Positions 1 to 8,034 of a stretch of DNA of 64,000 bases are shown piece by piece. Under the pieces are notes generated by a model, which saw nothing but the letters and a program-made list of their open reading frames with translations, had not been told where the DNA came from and made no database searches. The translations under genes were made by a program, and so were the position numbers. Within the stretch, counting starts at the first letter, position 1, and each line of letters starts with the position of its first letter. Location: NCBI RefSeq assembly GCF_001426945.1, contig NZ_LMFS01000001.1, forward strand, positions 603,151-667,150, read 5' to 3'. This stretch comes from Pseudolabrys sp. Root1462 (GTDB lineage Bacteria; Pseudomonadota; Alphaproteobacteria; Rhizobiales; Xanthobacteraceae).

Positions 1-284
1 CCGCTCATCACGCAACGCGAGCGGCATCGACAAGGCGAATCCACAAACGCGACTCGATTCGAGTGCGCAGGATCATGGTGCGCTGCAAGTGGAGTCGCGA
101 GTCCTGAGAGCACCGAATCTGTGGTCAACTCGGTGATGGCTTCGCCGAATCTGTGGCTAACGTCAGGCGTGGCGGCGAAGCATGGTACCCTCGTCTCAGC
201 CGGCACCGGGCGGGCCGACTTTTTTCCATCTTTCCGCTGGCCGACGGCCTGCGCTAGGATGCTGCCTTAGTCGGAGTGTGGTTC
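1..284. other. Left-edge non-coding stretch
   Basis: I see no convincing gene here. The stretch holds two direct copies of CCGAATCTGTGG, at 113-124 and 145-156. The words TGTGGTCAA and TGTGGCTAA loosely resemble DnaA boxes, as does GAATCCACA near 38-46. The ribosome-binding GGAG for the next gene sits at 273-276. Confidence 0.4.
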
Positions 285-752
285 ATGATGACGTTCGATC
301 GTTTTGCCCGGCGTGCGGGAATGGCGGCGATGGCCGCGCTGGTCGCGGCGGCCTTCGGTGGCGGCCCGGCGCAGGCGGCGAGCTGGCTGGAGAAGAATTT
401 CTATCTCTCCGGTCCCAATTACGATGGCGACGTCCCGTCCTGCGAAGCGGCGCTTGGCACCATTTCCGACCGGTTCGAGACCAAGGAAAGCCGGTTCTGG
501 AACTCGAACGCGCAGATCCTCGGCTACGAACGGGTCCGGCAGGTGGCATTCCGCCCCTGGGCCCGCGGCACCATCCCGCGCCGCTTCTGCCGGGCGGTCG
601 CGACCGTCAACGACGGCCGCAAGCATGTGGTCAATTACTACATCACCGAGGACGGCGGCGACATCGGCGCCACCTGGGGCGTGACGTGGTGCGTGGTCGG
701 CTTCGACCGCAACATGGCTTACAGCCCGGCCTGTAAGATGGCACTGCCCTGA
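285..752 (+). CDS. Small secreted protein of unknown function
   Basis: A 155-residue protein whose family I do not recognise. The N terminus has basic residues, then a hydrophobic run ending in PAQAA, which looks like a Sec signal peptide cleaved near residue 33. The mature part is about 120 residues, rich in aromatic residues, with four cysteines (one each in DVPSCEA, RRFCRA, TWCVV and SPACK) that could form two disulfides in the periplasm. GTG 276, ATG 285 and ATG 288 are all possible starts. I chose 285 because GGAG at 273-276 gives an 8-nt spacer. It is followed after about 170 bp by a secreted RNase T2, so both products are exported, but nothing links them functionally. Confidence 0.7.
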   Translation: MMTFDRFARRAGMAAMAALVAAAFGGGPAQAASWLEKNFYLSGPNYDGDVPSCEAALGTISDRFETKESRFWNSNAQILGYERVRQVAFRPWARGTIPRRFCRAVATVNDGRKHVVNYYITEDGGDIGATWGVTWCVVGFDRNMAYSPACKMALP

Positions 753-926
753 CGGCCGGTTGCTCGTTACCGAGACTGGTCGGACGCTCGCTGCAATGCA
801 GCGACGCGCTGTGAAATAGCGCAATTTTGATCTTTGTTTGTTCTTGATATGTTCGAATATTGAGGCTAAACTGTGATGAAACTTTGCCCTGGATCAATTC
901 GGGCTTTGTTCTTCCGAGGAACCGAG

Positions 927-1637
927 ATGTCGTCAGGCCAATGGCGGTTGCGAAGGCTGGGGCAAGCGGCGCGCACCGTGGCGGTGGTCAGTACCTTTAC
1001 GTTCCTGTTAGCAGTGGTTGCCTTCGCTCAGACCGACCGGCGGCAGAATGCGCCAGGACAGTTCGATTTCTATGTGCTGTCGCTATCGTGGTCGCCGTCA
1101 TACTGTGAAGCAGCCGCCGAGCGCGGGAGCCGCCGCAACTCCGACCAGCAATGCGCCGGACGACCTTACGCTTTCGTGGTGCATGGGCTGTGGCCGCAGT
1201 ACGACAAGGGCTTTCCGTCATACTGCAGAGTGCCGGCGCCGCGCCTCAATCGCGGCATCGTCAGCACCATGCTCGATCTGATGCCGAGCCCGCGTCTAGT
1301 TTATCACGAGTGGGACCGGCACGGCACATGTTCGGGATTGTCGGCCGGCGCCTATTTCGAAACGGTGCGCAAGGCGCGTTCGGTAGTGAAGATCCCGGAA
1401 GAATATCTTGATTCTGACAAGCCAGCGATGGTGTCGCCCGGCGACGTCGCCAGCGCATTTATCAAGGCCAATCCAGGCCTGTCGCACGACGACCTTGCCG
1501 TCACCTGCGACAGCAAACGACTGAGCGAAGTGCGCATCTGCATCGGCAAGGACTTTTCCTTCCGCGCCTGCCCTGAAACGACGCGCAGCGCCTGCCGCCG
1601 CGACAAGGTGGTGATGCCGGCGATCCGCGGCGGCTGA
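927..1637 (+). CDS. Ribonuclease T2 family protein
   Basis: Secreted endoribonuclease that cuts single-stranded RNA through a 2',3'-cyclic phosphate. Both family signatures are present: FVVHGLWPQ (CAS I, His86) and HEWDRHGTC (CAS II, His127, Glu128, His132), so the catalytic histidines and glutamate are intact. The typical N-terminal strand FDFYVLSLSWSP follows a signal peptide of about 35 residues ending in VAFAQ, so the enzyme acts in the periplasm or outside the cell, probably in nucleotide scavenging. The ATG at 927 has a GAGGA 6 nt upstream. The frame stays open back to GTG 873, but the residues in between do not look like part of the protein. It lies alone, with no operon partner close by. 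Confidence 0.9.
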   Translation: MSSGQWRLRRLGQAARTVAVVSTFTFLLAVVAFAQTDRRQNAPGQFDFYVLSLSWSPSYCEAAAERGSRRNSDQQCAGRPYAFVVHGLWPQYDKGFPSYCRVPAPRLNRGIVSTMLDLMPSPRLVYHEWDRHGTCSGLSAGAYFETVRKARSVVKIPEEYLDSDKPAMVSPGDVASAFIKANPGLSHDDLAVTCDSKRLSEVRICIGKDFSFRACPETTRSACRRDKVVMPAIRGG

Positions 1638-1860
1638 AGACTGTTGTTTATTCGTCTGCGCCTGCGTCGCCTCGATCGGCGGTTCGCCTCGTCACTCGAC
1701 TGCGTTCAGCTTCGCTTGTTTCTGCGACCGCGTTAAACCGGCGCTAACGTTCGCCGCCATTGGCAGGGGACAGCGCGTGCCCTCGCGTCAATTGCCCTTA
1801 AATTTGAATCACGATTGACGCAGATTAACGCCGCTTTCTGGTACCGGTGGGCGCGGGCGG

Positions 1861-2235
1861 ATGGATCGAGTCAGAAATTACGTCAGTTTCATTACGTGGT
1901 TCGTCGGTCTCAGCTACCTGGCGCTGTGGCCGCTGGCCGTGCCGTGCGCCGGCCTGACGATGGAGTCATGGCGGGATACTTGCCAGTCGCATTCCGCGCT
2001 CGTGTTGTCGCTCGGCCTGCACGTGATCGGTGCCACTGCTGCCAGTTGGGTGGTGTTGCGCTTGGGCTTATTTGGGCTGCGCCGGTTGTTGCGGATCGTG
2101 TCGCCAAAGGCGGAGCGCGGCGGTGCCTGGCGTCAGGCCCTTGCCGCATCGCTGAAGCAAAACCGCAAGCCGTTGCCGCCACCGCGCTGGGTTCCCCGCC
2201 GCCGCGAATTTGGCCTGCGCCGGGGTTCGCGTTGA
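1861..2235 (+). CDS. Putative small membrane protein
   Basis: A 124-residue frame with two hydrophobic segments (about residues 8-33 and 44-70) followed by a strongly basic, proline-rich tail (PPPRWVPRRREFGLRRGSR). This would be a two-helix inner-membrane protein with a cytoplasmic tail. I do not recognise a family. Support is limited to the membrane-like composition, the ATG start and the position just ahead of rlmJ, and no clear Shine-Dalgarno is visible. Other frames across this stretch are open too, because of the high GC content, so it could be spurious. Confidence 0.45.
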   Translation: MDRVRNYVSFITWFVGLSYLALWPLAVPCAGLTMESWRDTCQSHSALVLSLGLHVIGATAASWVVLRLGLFGLRRLLRIVSPKAERGGAWRQALAASLKQNRKPLPPPRWVPRRREFGLRRGSR

Positions 2236-2292
2236 AGCCGCCGCGATAATGGCGTAACCGGTCGTCAGCGCCGCCGCACCGATGAGCCGCCG

Positions 2293-3198
2293 TTGAATTA
2301 CCGCCACGCCTTTCATGCCGGAAATGTCGCCGATGTGTTCAAGCACGCGGTGCTGTGCCGCATCCTCAGTTATCTCACCGAGAAACCGGCGGCCTTCCGC
2401 GTCATTGATACGCATGCCGGCGCCGGGCTTTACGATTTGTCGAGCGCAGAGGCGCTGCGCGGCGGCGAGTGGCAGGCCGGCATCGGCCGGCTGATGGCGG
2501 CGGTCGCCGCCGGCGATGTGCCGGAGCGCGCCGCGGCGCTGCTCAAGCCCTATCTCGACGTCATCGGCGCGCTCAACGAGCGCGGCTCTCTGAAGACCTA
2601 TCCCGGCTCGCCGGCGCTGACCCGCGCCTTCCTGCGCGCCGAGGACCGGCTGATCGCCTGCGAGGTCGAGTCCAAGGCCGAGGTCCAACTGTCCCGCCAT
2701 TTGCGTAATGACGCCCGCATCAAGGTGATCGGCATCGACGGCTGGTCGGCGATGACGGCCTATGTGCCACCGCCGGAACGCCGCGGTCTGGTGCTGGTCG
2801 ATCCGCCGTTCGAAGAGGAGGCCGACTTCCATCGGCTGTCGCATACCTTGGGGCTGGCGCACCGCAAATGGGCCACCGGCATATATGCCTTATGGTATCC
2901 GATTAAGGGCCGCGGCGAGGCTGACGCCCTTAGCAAACGAATCCGCAAGCTCGGCATCGCCAAGGTCCTGCGGGCCGAGTTGTTAGTTTCCCCGGTCAAG
3001 GACCAGAGTCGCCTCAATGGCTCCGGCCTCATTCTGGTCAATCCGCCCTGGACGCTGGAAGGCGAGTTGCAGGCGATGCTGCCGGAACTGGCCCGGCTCC
3101 TTGAGCGCGAACCCGGCGGCGGCAGCGTCCGGATCGACTGGCTGGCCGGCGAGGCGGAGTCTGCTGCACCGCGCAACCGCTCGCCTCTCTCTCACTAA
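2293..3198 (+). CDS. rlmJ: 23S rRNA (adenine(2030)-N6)-methyltransferase RlmJ
   Basis: SAM-dependent methyltransferase that makes m6A at position 2030 of 23S rRNA (E. coli numbering). The N terminus MNYRHAFHAGNVADVFKH is diagnostic of the RlmJ/YhiR family. It is followed by the SAM-binding strand VIDTHAGAGLYDL and the catalytic N6-methyltransferase motif as VDPPFE, in place of NPPY. At 301 residues it is slightly longer than the E. coli protein (280). The start is TTG at 2293, because the conserved MNYRH begins exactly there and no ATG lies nearby. The tail after about residue 285 (ESAAPRNRSPLSH) is not conserved. Confidence 0.93.
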   Translation: MNYRHAFHAGNVADVFKHAVLCRILSYLTEKPAAFRVIDTHAGAGLYDLSSAEALRGGEWQAGIGRLMAAVAAGDVPERAAALLKPYLDVIGALNERGSLKTYPGSPALTRAFLRAEDRLIACEVESKAEVQLSRHLRNDARIKVIGIDGWSAMTAYVPPPERRGLVLVDPPFEEEADFHRLSHTLGLAHRKWATGIYALWYPIKGRGEADALSKRIRKLGIAKVLRAELLVSPVKDQSRLNGSGLILVNPPWTLEGELQAMLPELARLLEREPGGGSVRIDWLAGEAESAAPRNRSPLSH

Positions 3199-3381
3199 TC
3201 TCTTTTCACGCGGACGGACTTGGTGTGTAGTTCGTCGGTTGGCAATGGCGTTCCGCCTCCTTGTGGGGGGCTCGGCGGAATAACTAGGCCCGGTCAGGCC
3301 AGAGATTTCTCCGTCCGTGAAAGCCGTGTCGATTCGCCGCGCGTGGGGCCGGCGATGAAGCAGTGCGGGAGGAACTTCTCG

Positions 3382-3594
3382 ATGGCGCAGTCTGGTGTCG
3401 TCAAATTTTTTAATACCGAACGTGGCTACGGGTTCATCAAACCGGACGACGGCGCGCGCGATGTGTTTGTGCACATCACCGCGGTGGAGCAGGCCGGATT
3501 GAAGAGCTTGAACGAAGGACAGAAGATCACGTTCGACGTCGAGCCCGACAAGAAGGGCAAGGGCCCGAAAGCGGTCAACCTCATCGTGAGCTAG
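3382..3594 (+). CDS. Cold-shock protein (CspA family)
   Basis: A 70-residue single-domain OB-fold RNA/ssDNA-binding protein. Both nucleic-acid-binding motifs are visible: RNP1 as RGYGFIKPD and RNP2 as VFVHIT, after the start MAQSGVVKFFN. It probably acts as an RNA chaperone. The ATG at 3382 is preceded by GGGAGGA at 3367-3372 with a 9-nt spacer. The frame is open further upstream to 3220, but that part lacks Csp homology and is probably 5' leader. Csp genes often have long leaders that control translation, and the roughly 180-bp upstream gap would fit. A hairpin at 3608-3629 follows the stop. Confidence 0.94.
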   Translation: MAQSGVVKFFNTERGYGFIKPDDGARDVFVHITAVEQAGLKSLNEGQKITFDVEPDKKGKGPKAVNLIVS

Positions 3595-3607
3595 CCGGAG
3601 CCGGCAT

Positions 3608-3640
3608 CGGCCGCTTGCGCCAGCGGCCGCCTTGTGCGGT
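3608..3640 (+). terminator. Possible terminator after csp
   Basis: A perfect 7-bp stem CGGCCGC/GCGGCCG (3608-3614 with 3623-3629) and an 8-nt loop lie 14 bp after the csp stop. There is no strong T tract, so it may be a weak terminator or only a 3'-stabilising hairpin. Confidence 0.35.
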
Positions 3641-3755
3641 AAAGGATCGTCAAGCGCGCACATTCCGTGCGCGTCAGCCGACAACGGTGCCATCAGCAGC
3701 GCGGGTCGAAGGCGGCCCGTGCGCGGGTGTCCTGCGGCAACGATGGAATGCGCCC

Positions 3756-4361
3756 ATGATGATCCTGCGTCACAGCCAAGCCTCGCCCTTCGTGCGCAAG
3801 GTGAAGATCGCCGCCGAGATTCTCGGTCTTTCCGATAGAATCGAGCTGCGCGATGCCGACACGGCCGCGCCGGAGCCGGGCTTTCTCGGACAGAACGCGC
3901 TGGGCAAGATTCCGACGCTTGTGCTCGAGGACGGCACGACGTTGTTCGATTCGCCCGTCATCCTCGAATATCTCGATCATCTCGCCGGAGGCGGGCGCAT
4001 TTTGCCTACGGAGCCGAAGGCGCGGTTCGGCGCCTTGCGTCTGCAGGCCTTGGGCGATGGCATTCTCGATGCAGCGCTGCTCATTGTTTACGAAGGTCGT
4101 TTTCGTAAGCCCGAGATGAAAGTGCAGAGCTGGATCGATCGTCAGTTGGGCAAGATCGATCGTGCGCTCGCCGTGCTCGAAGCGGCGCCGCCGGCGATCG
4201 GCGCGGCGCCGGATGTCGGGCAGATCACGCTCGCCTGTGCGCTGGGTTATCTCGATCTTCGGCTCGAGGGTCGCTGGCGCAACGAGCACCCGAAGCTGGT
4301 CGTCTGGCTCGATCAGTTCGCCGCGGGCGTGCCGGCTTTCGCCAAGACGAAGCCGGCCTGA
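3756..4361 (+). CDS. Glutathione S-transferase family protein
   Basis: A 201-residue cytosolic GST-fold protein. The N-terminal thioredoxin-like half reads MMILRHSQASPFVRKV, with Ser8 or Ser11 in the usual glutathione-activating region, and continues to the cis-proline/GSH-binding motif GKIPTLVLEDG and the SNAIL-like DSPVILEYLD. The C-terminal all-helical domain follows, with the usual VGQITLACALGYLDLR in place of the common DIAL.CAL. The substrate cannot be predicted. The ATG at 3756 or 3759 is chosen by homology to the family N terminus, because the frame is open further upstream. A strong terminator follows at 4396-4430. Confidence 0.88.
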   Translation: MMILRHSQASPFVRKVKIAAEILGLSDRIELRDADTAAPEPGFLGQNALGKIPTLVLEDGTTLFDSPVILEYLDHLAGGGRILPTEPKARFGALRLQALGDGILDAALLIVYEGRFRKPEMKVQSWIDRQLGKIDRALAVLEAAPPAIGAAPDVGQITLACALGYLDLRLEGRWRNEHPKLVVWLDQFAAGVPAFAKTKPA

Positions 4362-4395
4362 TTTCGGCGGACGTCGTGGCTCCTACGCTGCAATG

Positions 4396-4430
4396 AAAAA
4401 GCCCCGGCGTTCTGCCGGGGCTTTTAGTTT
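4396..4430. terminator. Bidirectional terminator between GST gene and omp
   Basis: A perfect 8-bp GC stem GCCCCGGC/GCCGGGGC (4401-4408 with 4414-4421) is flanked by AAAAA on the left and TTTTAGTTT on the right. It therefore ends transcription from both the upstream plus-strand gene and the convergent minus-strand barrel gene. Confidence 0.85.
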
Positions 4431-4451
4431 GCTCAGTCGCCGTCGCAGTAA

Positions 4452-5054
4452 TCAGAAGCGGTAGTTCAGGCCCGCACGAACGATGTTCGTATGGTACTCG
4501 GAGCCAACGCCGGCGAGGCTCGGGCCGTCGCCGAGATCGACATACAGATATTCGATCTTGGCGGTCAGCGGACCCGAGATCGCCGCTTCGATGCCGCCGC
4601 CCAGGGTCCAGCCGCTCTCGTTGTCGCTCACCATGCCGATACCCGTCACCGTGTTGCTGACATCGCCGAACGCGGCGCCGCCGGTGACGTAAGGCAGGAT
4701 CGAACCGGTCGAGCCCATGGCGTAGCCGATGCGGCCGCGGATGGTTGCCAGCCAGTTGTTGCGCACCGAAGCGCTGGTGTGGCTAAGCCAGTTCATGTCG
4801 CCTTCGAGGCCGAACACCCACGGGCCGCTCTGGAAGTTGTAGCCGAGCGTGCCGCCGACGAGACCGGCGGAGTTGCTGCCCGTGAACGAGCCGCCACCAT
4901 TGATGCCGATGTAAGGGCCGCTCCAGTTATAGAACGAGACCGCCGGTGGCACATAGGCCGGCGCCTTGGTCACGGCGCGCGGCATGTCGGCGGCATGCGC
5001 CGATGCTGCCCCGAGCGCAACGATCGCAACTGTGGCGAGAAGAAACTTTTTCAT
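4452..5054 (-). CDS. Outer-membrane beta-barrel protein (Omp25/RopB type)
   Basis: A 200-residue porin-like barrel. The signal peptide MKKFLLATVAIVALGAASAHA is followed by the usual AADMPRAVTKAP linker and the first strand YNWSGPYIGINGGG. The protein ends in Phe (GLNYRF), the BAM recognition signal. Alternating hydrophobic strands and the WLATIRGRIGYA repeat place it in the rhizobial Omp25/Omp31/RopB family of abundant 8-strand surface proteins. The start at 5054 has GAGGTG upstream; the frame is open further upstream, to 5117, but that precedes the signal peptide. It is the first of three paralogues in tandem on the minus strand. The lack of a specific channel function is typical of the family. 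Confidence 0.9.
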   Translation of the reverse strand: MKKFLLATVAIVALGAASAHAADMPRAVTKAPAYVPPAVSFYNWSGPYIGINGGGSFTGSNSAGLVGGTLGYNFQSGPWVFGLEGDMNWLSHTSASVRNNWLATIRGRIGYAMGSTGSILPYVTGGAAFGDVSNTVTGIGMVSDNESGWTLGGGIEAAISGPLTAKIEYLYVDLGDGPSLAGVGSEYHTNIVRAGLNYRF

Positions 5055-5209
5055 GACGCACCTCATCAGAATGTGAAACCATCCGGACGGACGCGCCTGC
5101 GCCGTCCCCCGATGCAAATTGAAACGCCAATGAGATTGTTCAGTTCCGGGCCCTATCGGCGATTCGGCCCGATAAACACGAAACTCTGGGGCTGTTGCGC
5201 AGAGGCAAC

Positions 5210-5240
5210 AAAAAACCCCGGAGCAAGCTCCGTGGTTCGT
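5210..5240 (-). terminator. Terminator downstream of the second omp
   Basis: Read on the minus strand, AACCACGGAGC pairs with GCTCCGGGGTT (one mismatch) and is followed by six T residues. It lies 25-55 bp past the stop of the 5265-5927 barrel gene and separates it from the first omp. Confidence 0.8.
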
Positions 5241-5264
5241 TGCAGTGTTTTTGTTTGACGCTGC

Positions 5265-5927
5265 TTAGAAGCGGTAATTGATGCCGCCGCGAACGATGTT
5301 GCTGCGGAAGTCGGTGGTCGAACCGACCGGCGCACCGGCATCCTGCAGATCGACATAGAGGTACTCGACCTTCGCCGACCAGGGACCGGCGATCGCGGCC
5401 TCGACGCCGCCGCCCAGCGTCCAGCCCGCCTTGGTCTCGGACGAGCTGCCGAAGCCGGTGGCCGAGGTCTTCACGTCGCCGACCGCGAGGCCGCCCGTTA
5501 CGTAAGGCAGAAAACGATCGAAGGCGTAGCCGATGCGGCCTCGCGCAGTGCCGAGCCAGTTGTTCTTGGCTTCGCAGGAGATGCCGACGGCACAAGGCGC
5601 AGAACCCTTGAGGTTGCTCCAGTCAACGTCGCCTTCCAGACCGAACACGATCTGGTTCATCTGGTAGTTATAACCGACCGTGCCGCCGACGAGGCCGCCC
5701 GAGGTGTTGAAGTCGCCGCCGGACGAGAGCGGACCGCTGACCGAGGAGTGACCCCAGCCGCCACCGCCGTTGATACCGAGATAGAGGCCCGACCAGTTGT
5801 AGATCGGAGCAATGTAGGCCGGCGCCTTGGTTGGCATCGCCTGACGACGCGGCAGATCCGCGGCGTTGGCTGCGCTCAGCGAGGACACGATCGCCACCGC
5901 AGCGGCCGCGAAAACGAAACGCTTCAT
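5265..5927 (-). CDS. Outer-membrane beta-barrel protein (Omp25/RopB type), paralogue 2
   Basis: A 220-residue barrel, clearly paralogous to its neighbour. It has the signal peptide MKRFVFAAAAVAIVSSLSAANA, the AADLPRR linker, the first strand YNWSGLYLGINGGGGWG, the WLGTARGRIGYA motif, WTLGGGVEAAI and the ending GGINYRF with terminal Phe. Loop residues differ from the first copy, including two cysteines in CAVGISCEAK that could form a surface-loop disulfide. The start at 5927 has GGAGAAG upstream. It has its own terminator and a roughly 330-bp upstream regulatory region, so it is a separate transcription unit rather than part of an operon. Confidence 0.9.
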   Translation of the reverse strand: MKRFVFAAAAVAIVSSLSAANAADLPRRQAMPTKAPAYIAPIYNWSGLYLGINGGGGWGHSSVSGPLSSGGDFNTSGGLVGGTVGYNYQMNQIVFGLEGDVDWSNLKGSAPCAVGISCEAKNNWLGTARGRIGYAFDRFLPYVTGGLAVGDVKTSATGFGSSSETKAGWTLGGGVEAAIAGPWSAKVEYLYVDLQDAGAPVGSTTDFRSNIVRGGINYRF

Positions 5928-6191
5928 CTCAAACTTCTCCGTACGTGAAGCCCCAAAACCTGGCCGCACAGTATTCGGTTTTCAAATCGCGTCTAGTGCA
6001 AATAAGTCACAGATAACAACAAGTTAGAGTGAACTTTGAGACACGTCTCCGACAATCTAAAGTCACGGAGTTGTCTCAATCTGGACGAATGAAGGCCATG
6101 AAACATGCATGCGAATACTTGGGTACGGCTAAATTAACGCTCGATTTACAGCAAATCGGCCGCCCCACCTTATTCGGTAACTGATCGAGGC
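5928..6191. promoter_or_regulatory. AT-richer upstream region of the second omp
   Basis: There is no gene in this stretch. It is clearly more AT-rich than its surroundings and presumably carries the promoter for the minus-strand barrel gene. An 8-bp inverted repeat, TTGAGACA at 6036-6043 and TGTCTCAA at 6072-6079, lies about 110-150 bp upstream of the start. The first arm also sits inside the small palindrome GAGACacGTCTC. A regulator site is possible, but no specific factor can be named. Confidence 0.4.
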
Positions 6192-6228
6192 AAGAAAAAG
6201 GCTCCGGACCAGCGGTCCGGAGCCTGAT
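6192..6228 (-). terminator. Terminator downstream of the third omp
   Basis: A perfect 12-bp stem AGGCTCCGGACC/GGTCCGGAGCCT (6199-6210 with 6214-6225) with a 3-nt loop is followed on the minus strand by TTTTTCTTG. It lies just past the stop of the 6264-6887 gene and is a textbook intrinsic terminator. Confidence 0.88.
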
Positions 6229-6263
6229 CAGTGGTCAGAGGAGCGGGCCGCCCCGCATCTCCG

Positions 6264-6887
6264 TTAGAAGTGGTAATTCACCCCGACGCGAATGAAGTTC
6301 GTCTCCAGGCCATTGCTGGTGCCGGTGATCGAATACGCACGGTTGCCGAGATCGGCATAGAGGTACTCGATCTTCGCCGACCACTGCCGCGCGAGGCCGA
6401 GTTCGACGCCGAGGCCGAGGGCCCAGCCGACATGGGTCTTGGATTCGGAAAGAGCGCCGCTCTCGCCCTTGATACCGCCATAGGCCAGACCGCCCGTGCC
6501 GTAGAACAGGATGTTGTTCCAGGCCATGCCGATGCGGCCGCGCAGCGAACCGAACCAGGGGTTCGAGAACTTGTAGGGCGCGAAGGTGTCGTCGGCTCCG
6601 GAGAGCTGGAGATCGGTTTCGCCACCGAACACGAACTGGCCCTGCTGCCAGTTGTAGCCGCCGGTGAGGCCGCCGAGGACGCCGCTCGGCTTGGTATTGG
6701 TACCGGGAACGTCGCCCCACTGGTAACCAATCATGGCGCCGGCATACCAGCCGGCCCAGTTGTAGTAGGAGCCGGCCGCCGGCTGCGAATAGTACGGCGA
6801 GGGGCCACGCGGAATATCGGCGGCAGTCGCGGCGCCGGTCGCCGCAGCGGCCGCCAGCATGGTCAATGCCAGAATTTGCTTCTTCAT
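6264..6887 (-). CDS. Outer-membrane beta-barrel protein, paralogue 3
   Basis: A 207-residue barrel with signal peptide MKKQILALTMLAAAAATGAATA, an AADIPRG linker and the first strand YNWAGWYAGAMIGYQWG. The internal motif WFGSLRGRIGMAWN matches WLxTxRGRIGYA of the two neighbours, and the protein ends GVNYHF. It is more divergent than the other two. The start at 6887 is chosen because GGAGAG lies just upstream; the in-frame GTG at 6899 would overlap that site and sits before the signal peptide. Like paralogue 2 it has its own terminator. Confidence 0.9.
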   Translation of the reverse strand: MKKQILALTMLAAAAATGAATAADIPRGPSPYYSQPAAGSYYNWAGWYAGAMIGYQWGDVPGTNTKPSGVLGGLTGGYNWQQGQFVFGGETDLQLSGADDTFAPYKFSNPWFGSLRGRIGMAWNNILFYGTGGLAYGGIKGESGALSESKTHVGWALGLGVELGLARQWSAKIEYLYADLGNRAYSITGTSNGLETNFIRVGVNYHF

Positions 6888-7211
6888 CTTACTCTCCACC
6901 TACTCACGCGTCTTGCTCGCGACGCTCGTTCCACGCGCCTTGTCGCGCCGGCGCATCGCGTTGACCGTCAAGAATTGCCCGGGCCGTCGTTACCAAACTT
7001 GGACAATTTTCCGTCGCCGAGTTATCGCGCTTTGTCAGTTAAGCGGTTATTACCCGCTAACCCTGACGCCGCGTTATCCCTAAAGAACGGTTGCGCTTTA
7101 TGCTTTCCGCGGCGTTTACCATGTCGGCTTCAGCCGCCGTGCTTGCAGGCAGCGCGCATTTCGGTTTTCCATCGGCAAATGCGGTATGGTTAAGAATCTT
7201 TCGAAGACGGG
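6888..7211. promoter_or_regulatory. Divergent intergenic region between omp and SDR gene
   Basis: About 320 bp with no gene that I can support. It must hold the promoters of the minus-strand barrel and the plus-strand SDR-uvrC run. AT-rich patches lie around 6990-7080, but I cannot pick specific -35/-10 boxes with confidence. Confidence 0.35.
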
Positions 7212-7991
7212 TTGAATCAAGCAGTGCGAAATCTTGAAAAGGATGCGCCAGGTGCGGCGCTGATTACCGGCGCAGCGCGCCGCATCGGGCGAGCCATCGC
7301 TCAGGCCCTATCGCGCCGGGGCTACGCTGTCGTGCTGCACGCCAACCATTCACGCGAAGAGGCTGAAACGCTCGCCGCTGCGATCGTGCGCGACGGCGGC
7401 CGCGCTACAGTCGTCGCGGGCGATCTCGCCGATGCAGCGGCGGTGTCGCGCATCGTTCCGGCTGCCGCGTCCTTCGGTAAGCTGACGCTGCTCGTCAACA
7501 ATGCGAGCCTGTTCGACGAGGACGAGGCCGCGACCATGACGCGCGAGCGGTTCGAACGCACGCTCGCCGTCAATCTCACGGCGCCGCTCTTCCTGGCGCA
7601 AGCCTTCGCCGCCCAGGCGCCGCGCGACGCGTCGTCGTCCATCGTCAATATCGTCGATCAGCGGGTGCTGCGGCCGACGCCGAAATTCTTCTCTTATGCA
7701 ATGAGCAAGTCCGCGCTCCACGCCGCGACCACGACGCTTGCGCAGGCATTCGCGCCGCTGCGCGTCAACTCCGTCGCGCCGGGCCCGACGCTGCCGAGTC
7801 CGCGGCAGAACGCCAGCCAGTTTGCCGAGCAGGCCGCGCTGATGCCGCTCGGACGGGGACCAGCGCCGGAGGAGATCGCGGCGGCGGTGGTCTACCTCGC
7901 AGACGCCCGCAGCGTTACCGGCGTGACAATTGCTGTGGATGGTGGTCAGCACCTCGCGTGGAAAACGCCGGATACCGACTTGATCGAATGA
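7212..7991 (+). CDS. SDR family oxidoreductase (pteridine-reductase-like)
   Basis: A 259-residue short-chain dehydrogenase/reductase with a Rossmann fold. The cofactor motif is [10 protein letters not shown], in which the Arg residues favour NADPH and the wording is typical of pteridine reductase/FolM-like members. NNAS follows, then the active-site YAMSK (Tyr and Lys of YxxxK), and APGPTLPS after the Lys. A likely role is reduction of a pterin or another small carbonyl compound in the cytosol. The start is TTG 7212, with GTG 7224 as an alternative. It precedes uvrC by 43 bp and probably shares its transcript. Confidence 0.85.
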   Translation: MNQAVRNLEKDAPGAALITGAARRIGRAIAQALSRRGYAVVLHANHSREEAETLAAAIVRDGGRATVVAGDLADAAAVSRIVPAAASFGKLTLLVNNASLFDEDEAATMTRERFERTLAVNLTAPLFLAQAFAAQAPRDASSSIVNIVDQRVLRPTPKFFSYAMSKSALHAATTTLAQAFAPLRVNSVAPGPTLPSPRQNASQFAEQAALMPLGRGPAPEEIAAAVVYLADARSVTGVTIAVDGGQHLAWKTPDTDLIE

Positions 7992-8034
7992 GCCGCGGAG
8001 TAGCCAACCAGCCCGCGCAGCCTATATTCCAGCC

